Shown in pieces: positions 53,487-62,940 of a stretch of 64,000 bases of DNA. This DNA comes from Deltaproteobacteria bacterium (lineage in GTDB: Bacteria; Myxococcota_A; Polyangia; GCA-2747355; JADLHG01), in NCBI GenBank assembly GCA_020848905.1, contig JADLHG010000057.1:106719-170718 (forward strand). The letters run 5' to 3'. The notes below the pieces were generated by a model, which had not been told where the DNA came from, searched no databases, and saw nothing but the letters and a program-made list of their open reading frames with translations. How positions within the stretch are numbered: the first letter of the stretch is position 1; every line of letters begins with the position of its first letter. The translations under genes were made by a program, and so were the position numbers.

Positions 53487-54551
53487 ATGAGCACACTCTT
53501 CGAGCTTCCCGACGCACAGCGGGAGGCGCTGCGGGGGATCGAGGTGCTGCTCGTCGACCGCGATGAGCGGGTGCGAGACGGCTTCCGCAAGCTCTTGGCC
53601 TCGGCGGGGGTGCTGGTCACGGCGACGGAGGACGACGCGCGGGCCCTGGAGTGGGCGCGCGAGAAATACTTCTCGGTCGCCGTGGTGGACGTGGACACGC
53701 CCGCTCACGACGCCGGCCTCGGGCTTCTGCGCGAGCTTCGTGCCGCCTCTCCCGCCACCGCCGTGGTGTTGCTCTCCGCGCGGCAAACCTTCGACATCGC
53801 AGCCGACGGTTTCCGCGCAGGCGCCGCCGACGTGGTGGCCAAGTCGCCGGAGAACGTGAGCTACCTGACCGAGCAGGTGGTGAAGCTCTGCCTGCGCTCG
53901 GCCAAGACGGAGACCCGGGACAGGCTGCTCTCCGAGGTGCTGGACGTACACGAGCAATTCCTCAAGCGCCTCATCGACGCCACGCGCCGAGCGGCCATGG
54001 CCGAGGAGGCGGCGGGCGGCGGGTCGCAGGTGACCGCAGACGTTCGCGAGTGCGTGGTGCTCGTCGTCGACGACAACCCGCGCAACGGCCCGTCGATGCA
54101 GGCCGCTCTCGGCACGACGACCGGCTACAGGGTCTTCACGGCGCTCACTGGCGGAGAGGCGCTGGACTTCGTGGGGCAGCATCGCTTTCAGATCGCCCTC
54201 GTGAAGGAGGGGCTGCCGGACCTGCCGAGCAGCATGGTCATCAAGAGCCTCAAGGGGGAGGTTCCCGACGGCATCGTGCTGGTCTACCTCCCGCCGGGGG
54301 AGACGCCCGGCCGCGTCGAGATCGTGCAGGAGAACAGCCAGCACCTGGTCCTGATTCCCGAGTTCACCGACGGAGACCAGCTCGTGGGGCAGATGCAGGA
54401 ACTGCGAGAAGCCTACGTGGCCAAGGTGCGAGAGCGGCGCTACCTGCAGTTCTTTCGACGCGAGCACTACGACTTCCTGCGCCGCTACGTGGAGCTCCGT
54501 CAAAAGATCACCGCGCTGCTGCCCCCGGGCAAGACGGCGCCTGCCGAGTAG
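53487..54551 (+). CDS. Tandem receiver-domain protein, second domain lacking the phospho-Asp
   Basis: A 354-aa protein with two receiver domains and a C-terminal helical region (about 310-350). The first receiver (about 18-140) has acidic residues at 24 and 26, phosphoacceptor Asp68 in VAVVDVDTP, and Lys119, so it should be phosphorylated. The second (about 188-305) keeps the acidic pair (VVDDN, 195-196), but its phosphoacceptor is Lys240 in IALVKEGLPD. No DNA-binding or output domain follows. It is four bases from udk, so they are probably co-transcribed. Confidence 0.85.
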   Translation: MSTLFELPDAQREALRGIEVLLVDRDERVRDGFRKLLASAGVLVTATEDDARALEWAREKYFSVAVVDVDTPAHDAGLGLLRELRAASPATAVVLLSARQTFDIAADGFRAGAADVVAKSPENVSYLTEQVVKLCLRSAKTETRDRLLSEVLDVHEQFLKRLIDATRRAAMAEEAAGGGSQVTADVRECVVLVVDDNPRNGPSMQAALGTTTGYRVFTALTGGEALDFVGQHRFQIALVKEGLPDLPSSMVIKSLKGEVPDGIVLVYLPPGETPGRVEIVQENSQHLVLIPEFTDGDQLVGQMQELREAYVAKVRERRYLQFFRREHYDFLRRYVELRQKITALLPPGKTAPAE

Positions 54552-54554
54552 CCG

Positions 54555-55184
54555 ATGCACGACGAGATACGCCCGCTGATGGTCGGGATCGCCGGTGGAA
54601 CCGGTTCGGGGAAGAGTACCGTGGCTCGCAAGATCGCGGCGGGTCTCCCCTCGGGAGCGGCGGTGGTCCTCGAGCACGACGCGTACTACCGCGATCACTC
54701 CGAGGTCCCGCACGTCGATCGTGCGCTGCTCAACTACGATCATCCCGACGCGCTGGACAACGAACTGCTCGTCCGCCACCTCGGCGAGCTGCGCTGCGGC
54801 CGGGGGGTCGACGTTCCGATCTACGACTTCAAGACGCACGCGCGGCGGGCCGAGACGCGCCGCGTGGAGCCGGCGCGGGTCATCATCCTCGAGGGGATCC
54901 TCGTCTTCGTCGAGGAGTCGATACGCGCGCTCCTGGACATGAAGATCTTCGTGGACACCGACGCGGACATCCGCATCATGCGCCGCGTGCGGCGGGATAT
55001 CGAGGAGCGCGGACGCGACTTCGCGAGCGTGCGGGAGCAGTACTACCGGACCGTGCGTCCCATGCACCAGCAATTCGTGGAGCCGTCGAAGCGTTGCGCC
55101 GACCTCGTGATCCCCGAGGGGGGCGAGAACCGCGTCGCCCTCGACACGATCGTCGGCAAGCTGCTCTACGTGCTGTCGAGCTAA
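54555..55184 (+). CDS. udk: Uridine kinase
   Basis: A 209-aa nucleoside kinase that phosphorylates uridine and cytidine to UMP and CMP in pyrimidine salvage. Walker A GGTGSGKS is near 14-21. The motifs HDAYYRD, YDHPDALDNELL, YDFKTHAR, ILEGILVF and RRDIEERGRD (lid region) are all as expected. Length is normal. It starts four bases after the double-receiver gene and ends five bases before a converging gene. Confidence 0.95.
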   Translation: MHDEIRPLMVGIAGGTGSGKSTVARKIAAGLPSGAAVVLEHDAYYRDHSEVPHVDRALLNYDHPDALDNELLVRHLGELRCGRGVDVPIYDFKTHARRAETRRVEPARVIILEGILVFVEESIRALLDMKIFVDTDADIRIMRRVRRDIEERGRDFASVREQYYRTVRPMHQQFVEPSKRCADLVIPEGGENRVALDTIVGKLLYVLSS

Positions 55185-55188
55185 CCGC

Positions 55189-56490
55189 TTACATCAAGAT
55201 GCCGCCGCCGCCGGTCGGGGCCGGCGCTCCGTCGGCGGAGGCCGGTGCCCCGGCGTCCGCGGGCGGGGCGGAGGGGGGCCGCGCACCCGTCGTCGGGGGT
55301 GAGGTGCCGGGCGCGTGCGGAGCGACGGTCGGCGAGGCGCCCCGTGGAGGAGCTCCAGGTGCGGGAGTCCCGAGGCCGGTCGCCGGGGGGCCCGGTGTGG
55401 GCGAGATGGCGCGCAGCAGGCTTTCGACGTGGGCGATCCAGTCCCCGAGATCCTCGTAGCGCCGGGGGTTCAGCCTCTGCGCTTCTTGCAGGCGCCCGAG
55501 GGACGCACGCAGCTCGGTCTCTGCGCGCGCGAGCCCGGCACGTCCTTCGCGATACACCAGCTCGGCCTGGAGCTCCTGCACCTCGGTGCGGCGCGTCCGG
55601 TGGGCCTCGAGGCGCGTGAGCCGCAAGGCCTGGTGGAGCTGGTCGCGCACGGCGGCAAAGTTGGGCGTGCCCGGGCTGGAGAGGGCGCGTCGCGCCTGCG
55701 CGACCAGAAATTCGACGACGGCGGCCTCGGCCTCCTCCTCGACGCCGAAGTGCTGCTCGGGGCAATCCACTCCCGCGGGCACCTTGAGGCCCGAGAAGGC
55801 GCCGGTCCCCGCCTCGAAGCCGAAGGGCAGGGGCATCCCTCGCCCGCGCTGGAGCTCGAGCCGGCCGTCGCTGCACACCACGCGGTAGCGACTTCGATTG
55901 CGCAGGCTCATGCCGAAGAGGAACACGATGACGACCGCCGTTCCCGCGAGCACCCACCCCCAAACCGGCAGCCCGAATGGGCGCCGCCGGTCGCGGTGGC
56001 GACGCGGCTCGTCGACGTCGTCTTCCTCGTCACCTGGTTGAGGTCGTCGCGGGCGGCCGGTGCTCACGCCTGGTGGGGGCGAGTCCCAGCCGCGGGCGAT
56101 CGATTCTCGTGCGGCGCGCGCGCGGTCTCCCCGGTCGAGGAGCGTGGGATCGACCTCCACCTTTGGCGGGCCCTGCGTCCCTGCGGAACCGACCGGCCCT
56201 CCTGAGGGCGTGGTCTGGGCGCCGGGCCTCGCCTCGCTCCCCAGCTCCGAGTCGTCGCGGAGCCCCACCGGGGGCAGAGGTCGCGCTCCGGGGCCCAGCC
56301 CGTCGGGCGGCAAGTCCAGCTCCTCCTCCTCGGCGAGAGGGGCCGGTGCGTCCTGCGTGCTCGCGGCAGAGTCCGCCGCCGAGATCGGCGCCGGGACAGC
56401 TCCAGCGGCTGACGGCGCGGGAGAGGGCACCGCCTCGCCGGAGCGAGGGCTCGGCTCTTCCGATGGTGCTTGCGGGTCGCGCTCGCTCAT
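55189..56490 (-). CDS. Hypothetical membrane protein with Pro-rich ends
   Basis: A 433-aa protein of unknown family. The first 175 residues are Pro/Glu/Ala-rich and cytoplasmic. A transmembrane helix (VWGWVLAGTAVVIVFLFGMSL) follows an Arg-rich stop. The middle (about 210-360) has helices and a few strands. The C-terminus is Pro/Ala/Gly-rich. It converges on udk and lies downstream of upp on the same strand. Nothing in the sequence gives a function. Confidence 0.55.
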   Translation of the reverse strand: MSERDPQAPSEEPSPRSGEAVPSPAPSAAGAVPAPISAADSAASTQDAPAPLAEEEELDLPPDGLGPGARPLPPVGLRDDSELGSEARPGAQTTPSGGPVGSAGTQGPPKVEVDPTLLDRGDRARAARESIARGWDSPPPGVSTGRPRRPQPGDEEDDVDEPRRHRDRRRPFGLPVWGWVLAGTAVVIVFLFGMSLRNRSRYRVVCSDGRLELQRGRGMPLPFGFEAGTGAFSGLKVPAGVDCPEQHFGVEEEAEAAVVEFLVAQARRALSSPGTPNFAAVRDQLHQALRLTRLEAHRTRRTEVQELQAELVYREGRAGLARAETELRASLGRLQEAQRLNPRRYEDLGDWIAHVESLLRAISPTPGPPATGLGTPAPGAPPRGASPTVAPHAPGTSPPTTGARPPSAPPADAGAPASADGAPAPTGGGGILM

Positions 56491-56570
56491 ATCCGGGTAG
56501 CAGGAGCATACCTGCTTCCGCGCGGCTCAGCCAACGGCCCCGAGGAAAGGCCCCCGAGGCTCAGGGGCAC

Positions 56571-57353
56571 TCACACGTACGCGTTGTTCATGATCTCGCC
56601 GAAGCCGCCGCCCCCCGGGATGATGTAGCCGTTCTCGTTGAGACCGCGCTCCCGGTCCCAGTACTGACCGGGGGCGGCCGCGAGCACCTCCTCGGGAGAC
56701 AGCCCGCGGTCGAGGCGGTAGGCGTAGACCAGCGTATCCGGGCTGGCTTCGGCCAGCCGTCGGATGTACTCGGGGGTCACGATCAGGTTGAGCGTGATGA
56801 CGCGCGCCGGCTTCCCGGGGACGTGCTGGCGGTAGTGCTCGAGGAGCGTGACCAGCGTCGCCCCCGTGGCGCCCATCGGGTCGGGGATGATCAGCGTCGT
56901 GTTCTCCACGGTCCCGCCGATCTTCGCGCCGTGGATCGCCGCCCCCTGCACCTGCCCGCTGGCGTTGGTCGTGCGATTCATGAGCATGTGGTCCTGGCGC
57001 ACCCCCGAGGGCTCGAGGATCTCGTTCAGGAAGTCGTAGCAGACCTGCGCGGGGAAGATGCCCGCGCGCGCGACGCACACGACCGCGACCTTGGCGTGGG
57101 GGTCCACGATGCGCCCCTTCCAGAGCGCCGCGGGGTTGGCCCGTACCATGCGCGTCGGGACGCGGACCTCCATCGTCGGGAGCTCGCGCGCCGCCACGGC
57201 GCAGACCATCTGGCGGTAGAGAGCCTCCACGAGTCGGTTGATCTTGGGCTGGACGGTCTCCTCCGCGCAGAGCTTGGCGAGGAGCGTGAGCGCCAGAGGA
57301 TCGTCGAGAATGTGAACCTGCGGGCCGTAGTGGTGTCCGATTTCGCCGCGCAT
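56571..57353 (-). CDS. upp: Uracil phosphoribosyltransferase
   Basis: A 260-aa enzyme that makes UMP from uracil and PRPP in pyrimidine salvage. The PRPP-binding motif is IPDPMGATGATLVTLLEHY, corresponding to the family motif DPMLATG. AGIFPAQ and the C-terminal Gly-rich FGEIMNNAYV fit the family. It is longer than the usual 208 aa, with about 35 extra residues at each end. udk lies 1.4 kb away on the opposite strand, so salvage steps are clustered. Confidence 0.88.
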   Translation of the reverse strand: MRGEIGHHYGPQVHILDDPLALTLLAKLCAEETVQPKINRLVEALYRQMVCAVAARELPTMEVRVPTRMVRANPAALWKGRIVDPHAKVAVVCVARAGIFPAQVCYDFLNEILEPSGVRQDHMLMNRTTNASGQVQGAAIHGAKIGGTVENTTLIIPDPMGATGATLVTLLEHYRQHVPGKPARVITLNLIVTPEYIRRLAEASPDTLVYAYRLDRGLSPEEVLAAAPGQYWDRERGLNENGYIIPGGGGFGEIMNNAYV

Positions 57354-57405
57354 CAGGACCTCCCGGAGCCAAAGGGTTGGAGAGCAGGCATGCCGATGAT
57401 TGCAC

Positions 57406-59877
57406 TCACTGGTTGGGCATGCCGAAGCTGATGCTGGCCTGCCGGCCCGCCTCGATGATCACGATTCGCGTGGGAGAGAAGGTCTGTTCCTTCTCGAAGT
57501 AGACCTTCACGCGGTGCGTCCCCGGCGTCAGGAGGAGTCGCCGCAGGGGTGTGCGCGCCGCGACCTGCCGATCGTCCACGAAGACGCGTCCCGGGCGGTC
57601 GGTGGTCACCTCGAGAAACCCGGTGGCCGACTTGGCGCTCTCGCCCGCCGGCGGCCGCGCGTCGGGTCGTCGCCGCTTCCCGGCGTTGACGGGCCGCACC
57701 TTGACCTCGGGTCCCGTCGCCCCTCCGGAGACTGCCCGGTCGGTCGTACTGCCGTCTCCTCGGGCCGAGGAGGAATCCGGGGCGGCGCCGTCTCCTCGGC
57801 TGGCTTGCCCATGTTCCGCCGCGGCATCGGTCGGGGGCGGCCCGCCGACGGCGACGCCGCGCGGGGTGTTGCCCGACGCTCCACCGGGAGGACAGACCAC
57901 GCGCTCCCGACCGTGGAAGAGGGCGTAGCCCGCACCGAGGCCCAGCGCGAAGAGCAGCGCACCGCCGGCTGCGAGCACGGCGCGTCGCGGTCCTCGCAGG
58001 GCCGCCTGGCGCCGCTTCTCCTCCTGCTCTCGCTCCGTGAGCGCCCGACGGAAGGCCGCGAGCGCTTCGTCCGGGGACCTCTGGATCGTCCGCGCCTCGT
58101 CGATGGCCTCCTGCGCCTGCCGTCCCGCCTCCTCGGGGTCCTGCAGTGTGTCGGCGACGGGAAGGGCGCCGCTCGGCGAGCGCGATGCACCGGCAGCGCG
58201 GGCGGCGCGATGACTCCCCGGTCCGGAGGCGTCGGGACGAATCACCGCCTTGGGAGCCGACGGGCTCCGGCTCTCGCTCGACGAGAGGCGGCCGCTCGGC
58301 TTCGGCACGCCGCGCGCGCTCAGCTGCGCAGCAGGCGTGGCGCGCGGTTCGCCGGGGGGCAACGCGGGCGCGATGATGTCCTCCGCCGAGTCCTCTTCGA
58401 CCACATCCTCGTCGTCCTCGTCGTCCTCGTCGTCATTCGGCGCCGCGGCGCGCGTCACGGTCAGAGGCTTCGGTCGCTCGGCCGAGCGTACGCTTGGGTC
58501 CCCCGGCCTGGGCGATGGAGTCGCGCGCTTGGCCTCGGCCGTGCTCTTGCGCGGCTCGGCACCGTTCGGTCGAGGTTCGATCGCGATGCTCTTGACCTCC
58601 CCCGTCGGCTTCTTCCCCTCGGCCGGGGCCCCCTTCTTGGCCTCGGGGACCACCTTCCGCGTCTCCGCCGTGCCCTCCCCGGTGCCGGGGAGGGAGGGGA
58701 CCCGTGGAGCCCCGCGCGAGGACTTCTCGTAGTAGGTCGTCGGGACCTCCTCGGGCTCCTCGGGCCCCTTGCGGAGCGCCGCGGCACGGCCGCTGACCGA
58801 GGCGTGTGAGGCCTCCGCCACCTTCTGCTCCACCGAGTCCGGTGCCGAGAGCAGCGTTCGCCGTACCGCCTGCACCTCGTCATCGACCATGCTCTCGGCG
58901 CTCGGACGCACCTCGGCGAGCGAGAGGCCGCCCAGGTCCGCGACCTCTCGCGGCGGCGGTCCCACGGTGTTGCGTACCAGCGCCGCGAGGTGCTGCGTCT
59001 CCATGCCGGGGGTGCTGACCTTGGCCAGCGCGTGCTTCAGGTCGTTGCCCATCTCCTCGGCGCTCTGGTAGCGCGTCTCGGGGTCCGGACTCAGGGCCTG
59101 CATGCACAGCTCGTCGATCTCCTCCGGGATGTCGGGGACGTGCGACGAGGGCGGCGGCAGCGGGCGTTCGAGCTGGTAGAGCTGCTGGGCCAGATTCACC
59201 GCGGTGTACGGCTTGACCCCCGTGAGGGCCTCGTACAGCGCCGCTCCGGCAGCGAAGATGTCGATGCGATGGTCGATGTCGAGCCCCTGGGCCTGCTCGC
59301 GGGGCATGTAGGAGAACTTGCCGCGAATGACTCCGGCGTGGCTGTGGTGCACCGAGATCGTGGCGCGGGCCAGCCCGAAATCGGCGAGCTTCACCTCCCC
59401 CTCGCGCGAGACGATCACATTGTGGGGGCTCACGTCGCGGTGGACGATCTTGAGCGGCTCGCCCTTGTCGTTGCGCCGCCGGTGCGCGTAGTCCAGCGCG
59501 TCCATCACCTGCGTCATGAGGTGGAGCGCCGTGGCGAGCGGAAGCGGTCGCGCCGAGCGCTCGTCGGGTCCGCGGATCAGGCGCCACAGGTCGCAGCCGT
59601 CCACGTACTCCATCGCGATGTAGTACGTGCTCGCGACCCGTCCGAAGTCGAAGACCTGGACGATGTTCGGGTGGGTCAACCAGACGGAGACGCGGGCCTC
59701 GTCCCCGAGCATGGTAACCAGTTGCTTGTCGGCGCAGAAGGGAGGCAGCAGCCGCTTGATGGCGAGAAGCTTCTGAAACCCCGTCGCGGACTCCGTGCGC
59801 GCAAGGAAGACCTCGGCCATCCCGCCCTTGCCGAGGGGGCGCAGCAATGTATAGGAGCCGAAGCGCTCAGGCTTCAT
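57406..59877 (-). CDS. Membrane Ser/Thr protein kinase with PEGA domain
   Basis: An 823-aa Hanks-type kinase. The kinase domain (about 5-285) has GKGGMAEVFLA, catalytic Lys in LLAIKRLL, HRDVSPHN, and ADFGLA. The activation-segment motif reads YMPREQ where the sister kinase at 2-4.5 kb has YMSPEQ, so the conserved Pro is replaced by Arg. A long Pro/Ala/Lys/Glu-rich linker follows, then one transmembrane helix (VLAAGGALLFALGLGAGYALF) and a PEGA-like domain (TTDRPGRVFVDD). Start is ATG 59877. Substrates unknown; an FHA activator in this window is a possible partner. Confidence 0.87.
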   Translation of the reverse strand: MKPERFGSYTLLRPLGKGGMAEVFLARTESATGFQKLLAIKRLLPPFCADKQLVTMLGDEARVSVWLTHPNIVQVFDFGRVASTYYIAMEYVDGCDLWRLIRGPDERSARPLPLATALHLMTQVMDALDYAHRRRNDKGEPLKIVHRDVSPHNVIVSREGEVKLADFGLARATISVHHSHAGVIRGKFSYMPREQAQGLDIDHRIDIFAAGAALYEALTGVKPYTAVNLAQQLYQLERPLPPPSSHVPDIPEEIDELCMQALSPDPETRYQSAEEMGNDLKHALAKVSTPGMETQHLAALVRNTVGPPPREVADLGGLSLAEVRPSAESMVDDEVQAVRRTLLSAPDSVEQKVAEASHASVSGRAAALRKGPEEPEEVPTTYYEKSSRGAPRVPSLPGTGEGTAETRKVVPEAKKGAPAEGKKPTGEVKSIAIEPRPNGAEPRKSTAEAKRATPSPRPGDPSVRSAERPKPLTVTRAAAPNDDEDDEDDEDVVEEDSAEDIIAPALPPGEPRATPAAQLSARGVPKPSGRLSSSESRSPSAPKAVIRPDASGPGSHRAARAAGASRSPSGALPVADTLQDPEEAGRQAQEAIDEARTIQRSPDEALAAFRRALTEREQEEKRRQAALRGPRRAVLAAGGALLFALGLGAGYALFHGRERVVCPPGGASGNTPRGVAVGGPPPTDAAAEHGQASRGDGAAPDSSSARGDGSTTDRAVSGGATGPEVKVRPVNAGKRRRPDARPPAGESAKSATGFLEVTTDRPGRVFVDDRQVAARTPLRRLLLTPGTHRVKVYFEKEQTFSPTRIVIIEAGRQASISFGMPNQ

Positions 59878-59965
59878 CGGTCCGGGTGGAGCTCGCCGGT
59901 GAGGGTGCGTTTTCTCACGTCACCCTACCACAGGAGGGCCGGCGGTGACGAGTCGGGGGGCCGCA

Positions 59966-60733
59966 CTATCGAAATAGCTCGGGGTCGAGCGGCACGTCGG
60001 GCTCCACCGCCTCGACGCGGATCGCCACGCGGTAGCGCCGCTTCCCCTCCACCTGCACGCGCATCCGTAGTGGCAGCGCGAGGGGTCCGACCTGGCGGTG
60101 CTCGTCGAAGAGCAGTCGGCGGTGGGTCCCATCGGGCCACCACTCCCGCAGCGCGGTGAGCCTCCCCGTGGCGGCCTGGATCTGCCAGCAGCGACGAACG
60201 TCCCCCGTTCCGCCGCGACAGAGGTCCATGGTCCCGTGGCCGTCGGTCCAGCTCGTCAGGTCGCCGGCCGGGCCTTCGGGGCGCACCGCCGCCCCCAGGC
60301 CGTATGCCGCCCGGAGGTCGGCCGCGATGGAGTCGAGGATCCCGGGGAGCTGACTTCTGCGCCGCAGGATCGCCGCCAGGTGCTTGATCTGCACCGCCTC
60401 CCCCTTCCCGAGCAGGTCGAAGAGCGGGAGGCTGAAGGGGCCGAGGACGCGCAGACGCAGCGAGGAAGGCCGCTGCACGGCGAGGACCCCCGTGAAACGG
60501 CGACGCTCGACGCCTCCCCCCGGAAGCGGGATCTCGAGCTCCACGCGGTGCACGGTCCTGAGGGTGCGGAAGCCGTCGCTTACGGCCCGGAGCGCGGCGA
60601 GCGCCTGAGCGGCACGAGGGGCCGGTGACGTCGCCCCGCCCGCGGCTCGCGCCTCGCGGCCGGGCGGAGGAGGGCAGCAGCCTGCGAGGCCGAGCAGCGC
60701 CAGCACCGTCGAGAGGTGGCGGCCGGGCGCCAT
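59966..60733 (-). CDS. Predicted outer-membrane lipoprotein (LolB/DUF4292-like fold)
   Basis: A 255-aa lipoprotein. The signal peptide ends in lipobox LGLAGC. The mature region contains alternating strands (VHRVELEIPLPGGGVERRRFTGVLAVQRPSSLRLRVLG is the core, split here for reading) that suggest a half-barrel fold binding lipid or a hydrophobic ligand, like LolA/LolB. It follows the glycosyltransferase gene with a four-base gap (TAG then ATG), so the two form an operon. The family call is by overall pattern, not by a decisive motif. Confidence 0.55.
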   Translation of the reverse strand: MAPGRHLSTVLALLGLAGCCPPPPGREARAAGGATSPAPRAAQALAALRAVSDGFRTLRTVHRVELEIPLPGGGVERRRFTGVLAVQRPSSLRLRVLGPFSLPLFDLLGKGEAVQIKHLAAILRRRSQLPGILDSIAADLRAAYGLGAAVRPEGPAGDLTSWTDGHGTMDLCRGGTGDVRRCWQIQAATGRLTALREWWPDGTHRRLLFDEHRQVGPLALPLRMRVQVEGKRRYRVAIRVEAVEPDVPLDPELFR

Positions 60734-60737
60734 CTCG

Positions 60738-61418
60738 CTACCGCGCGTGCCGGGGATAGGTCGGCGAGCGCAAGACGACGCGCATGACCCGGAGCGTGTC
60801 GTGCAGGCGATGGAAATGGGTGAGGTGGGGACCGCTCTGGTAGATGGTCTGGATGGGGACCCAGCGGACGCGCAACCCGAGCAGGCAGGCCCGCATGAGG
60901 AGCTCGGTTTCAGTCTCGAAGCGGCCGTCGTGCAGCGGCACCGAGGTGAGCAGGCGCCGTCCGTAGTAGCGAAAACCGCTCTGCGTGTCGAAGAGCCGCT
61001 TCCCGCAGAACAGGCTGATGAAGAAGGTGCTGATGTGGTTTCCAACGAAGCTGGAGGTGGGGATCTCGCCCCACGCGAGGCGGCGACGCCCGAGGACCAG
61101 ATCCGCGTCCTCCGCTGCGACGGCGAACTTCGGGATCTCGCTCGGCGCGTGTTGGCTGTCGGCGTCCAGGGTGAGCACGCCGCGCGCGCCACGTGCGAGC
61201 GCCCACCGGAACCCCGAGCTGAGCGCGCTACCCTTGCCCCGGTTCCGGGGGTGCCTGAGCACCTCGGCTCCGGCCGCGTGGGCCACCTGCGCGGTGTCGT
61301 CGGTCGAGCCGTCGTCCACCACGAGGACCGGCAGTCCCTGTTCCCGGACGCCGGTCACCACGGCGGAGAGTGAGGACGCGGCGTTGTAGGCCGGTACGAC
61401 GGCGAGAAGATCGACCAC
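60738..61418 (-). CDS. Family 2 glycosyltransferase
   Basis: A 226-aa GT-A enzyme resembling dolichyl-phosphate mannose synthases. Donor-binding motifs are VVPAYNAASSL, VVDDGSTDDT, NRGKGSAL, and TLDADSQHAP (DxD). DTQSGFRYYGR and the FETETELL stretch fit the acceptor side. The GTG at 61418 was chosen because it has a GAGG about eight bases upstream and starts right before the first strand; a TTG at 61466 would add 16 residues. It is coupled to a lipoprotein gene, so it may work in envelope or lipid-linked sugar synthesis. Confidence 0.85.
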   Translation of the reverse strand: MVDLLAVVPAYNAASSLSAVVTGVREQGLPVLVVDDGSTDDTAQVAHAAGAEVLRHPRNRGKGSALSSGFRWALARGARGVLTLDADSQHAPSEIPKFAVAAEDADLVLGRRRLAWGEIPTSSFVGNHISTFFISLFCGKRLFDTQSGFRYYGRRLLTSVPLHDGRFETETELLMRACLLGLRVRWVPIQTIYQSGPHLTHFHRLHDTLRVMRVVLRSPTYPRHAR

Positions 61419-61677
61419 GGCGAGAACCTCGGGCGCGAAGATCGCCCCCGCAAGCGTAAAACGCAAGGTTCAAGGTGGAGGGCCGCCGGCGGTGGGCTGG
61501 TGGCTGAACGGCACGCCGCGGGGTCCGCGTAGAGGTATGCGGGTGGCGCGCCGGGTCGGGTTACGGCAACATTTTCCGGTGGAGGCGCATCCCGGCCGGA
61601 ACCTTTGTCCGGGAAGACCTGTCGAACGGAGAGGCGGGCAGGCGGCGGGCGGAGACGCAACCAGACGAGGAGCGACG

Positions 61678-62940
61678 ATGCGCAGGTCGTGGCAGCGGCA
61701 ACGAGGTGGCCTCGGACTTCTCGCGGTGGCGGTCGGGCTCGGGACCGGCTGCGCCAGCAGTCTTCCGACGCGGCGGCTGGAGCTCGAGCCGATCAAGCTT
61801 CAGGCGACGGGGCGCGGCGAGAAGACCCGCGTCGAGGTCCTGGACGCGCAGTCCCTTTTCGAGCTCGGTAACGACCGGCTCTCGGGCAAGCAGTACGCCC
61901 CCGCCGTCGAGGCCTACGACCGCCTCGTGGAGCACTTCGCGTCCTCGAAGTACGTTCCTGCGTCTCTCTATAACGCGGGGCTGGCTTGGGAAGGGCGCGG
62001 CCGCTTCGACCGTGCCGCGGCAAGCTACCGACAGCTCGTGCAGCGCTTCGGGGCCACCAAGGATGCGCTCGACGCGGCCTTCCGTCTGGGCGGCGCGTAC
62101 GCCGAGCTCCACAACTGGCGCGGCTCGGCGGACACCTACGCCTGGGTCCTCGCGCGCACGGACGTGACCCCGAGCGACCGCGTCGAGGCCCTTTCCCGCA
62201 AGGCGCTGGCGCACTTTCGGCTGCGGGAGGACCTCCCCTGCCGCGCCGCCGCCGAAGCCGCGATGCGCCTCTACCGCCAGTCGGAGACCGGGGACCCCCT
62301 GGCGACCGACTTCTTCGCCGCCATGGCCCAGTACTACCTGGGGGCGCTCCACCACCGCTCCTTTCGCGAGGCCAAGGTGAGCACGGGCGGGGGAATGGGG
62401 CCGGACCTGGATCGCAAGGCTCGCCTGCTCATCTCCGCGCAGGCGGGGTACATCGCGGCCGTCAAGGTCAAGAACCTGTACTGGGCCACTGCCGCGGGCT
62501 TTCAGATCGGTTCGCTGTATCGCGAGTTCTATAACGCCATGATGATCAGCGTCCCGGACTTCGACCCGCAGGCCCAGAAGAACGCCCGCAAGGCGAAGAT
62601 CCCCGTGGCCGATGCCCGGGCCCAGCTCGCCCAAGTCTACCTGGAAGAGGTTCACAAAAAGATCTCACCCCTCTTGGAGAAGGCGGTCCGGGTCTTCGAA
62701 AAGAACGTGCTGGTGGCGGAGCGAATCGGGATCCGGAGCGCGTGGATCGACAAGAGCCGGCGGCAGCTCGAGCAGCTCAAACACCTGCTCTCCGCCTCGC
62801 CTTCGGACGCGGTGAAGCAGCTCCCGAAGCCGGGGGTGGTGCCGGAGGACGAGCCCGGCCAGCCGGCGGCGCCGCCGGAGGATCCGGGAACCGATCCGAT
62901 CGCCCCCGCGCCCGAGAAGCCGGGCCGCGCCTACCTATAG
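61678..62940 (+). CDS. TPR-repeat lipoprotein
   Basis: A 420-aa secreted protein. The signal peptide ends in lipobox GLGTGC. From about residue 55 it contains TPR-like helix pairs: AQSLFELGNDRLSGKQYAPA, YVPASLYNAGLAWEGRGRFD, and DALDAAFRLGGAYAELHNWR, resembling BamD/YbgF-type scaffolds. The C-terminal tail is Pro/Glu-rich. ATG 61678 has a GAGGAG ribosome-binding site. It is divergent from the glycosyltransferase gene, and the tRNA-tuf cluster follows about 390 bases later. Confidence 0.78.
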   Translation: MRRSWQRQRGGLGLLAVAVGLGTGCASSLPTRRLELEPIKLQATGRGEKTRVEVLDAQSLFELGNDRLSGKQYAPAVEAYDRLVEHFASSKYVPASLYNAGLAWEGRGRFDRAAASYRQLVQRFGATKDALDAAFRLGGAYAELHNWRGSADTYAWVLARTDVTPSDRVEALSRKALAHFRLREDLPCRAAAEAAMRLYRQSETGDPLATDFFAAMAQYYLGALHHRSFREAKVSTGGGMGPDLDRKARLLISAQAGYIAAVKVKNLYWATAAGFQIGSLYREFYNAMMISVPDFDPQAQKNARKAKIPVADARAQLAQVYLEEVHKKISPLLEKAVRVFEKNVLVAERIGIRSAWIDKSRRQLEQLKHLLSASPSDAVKQLPKPGVVPEDEPGQPAAPPEDPGTDPIAPAPEKPGRAYL

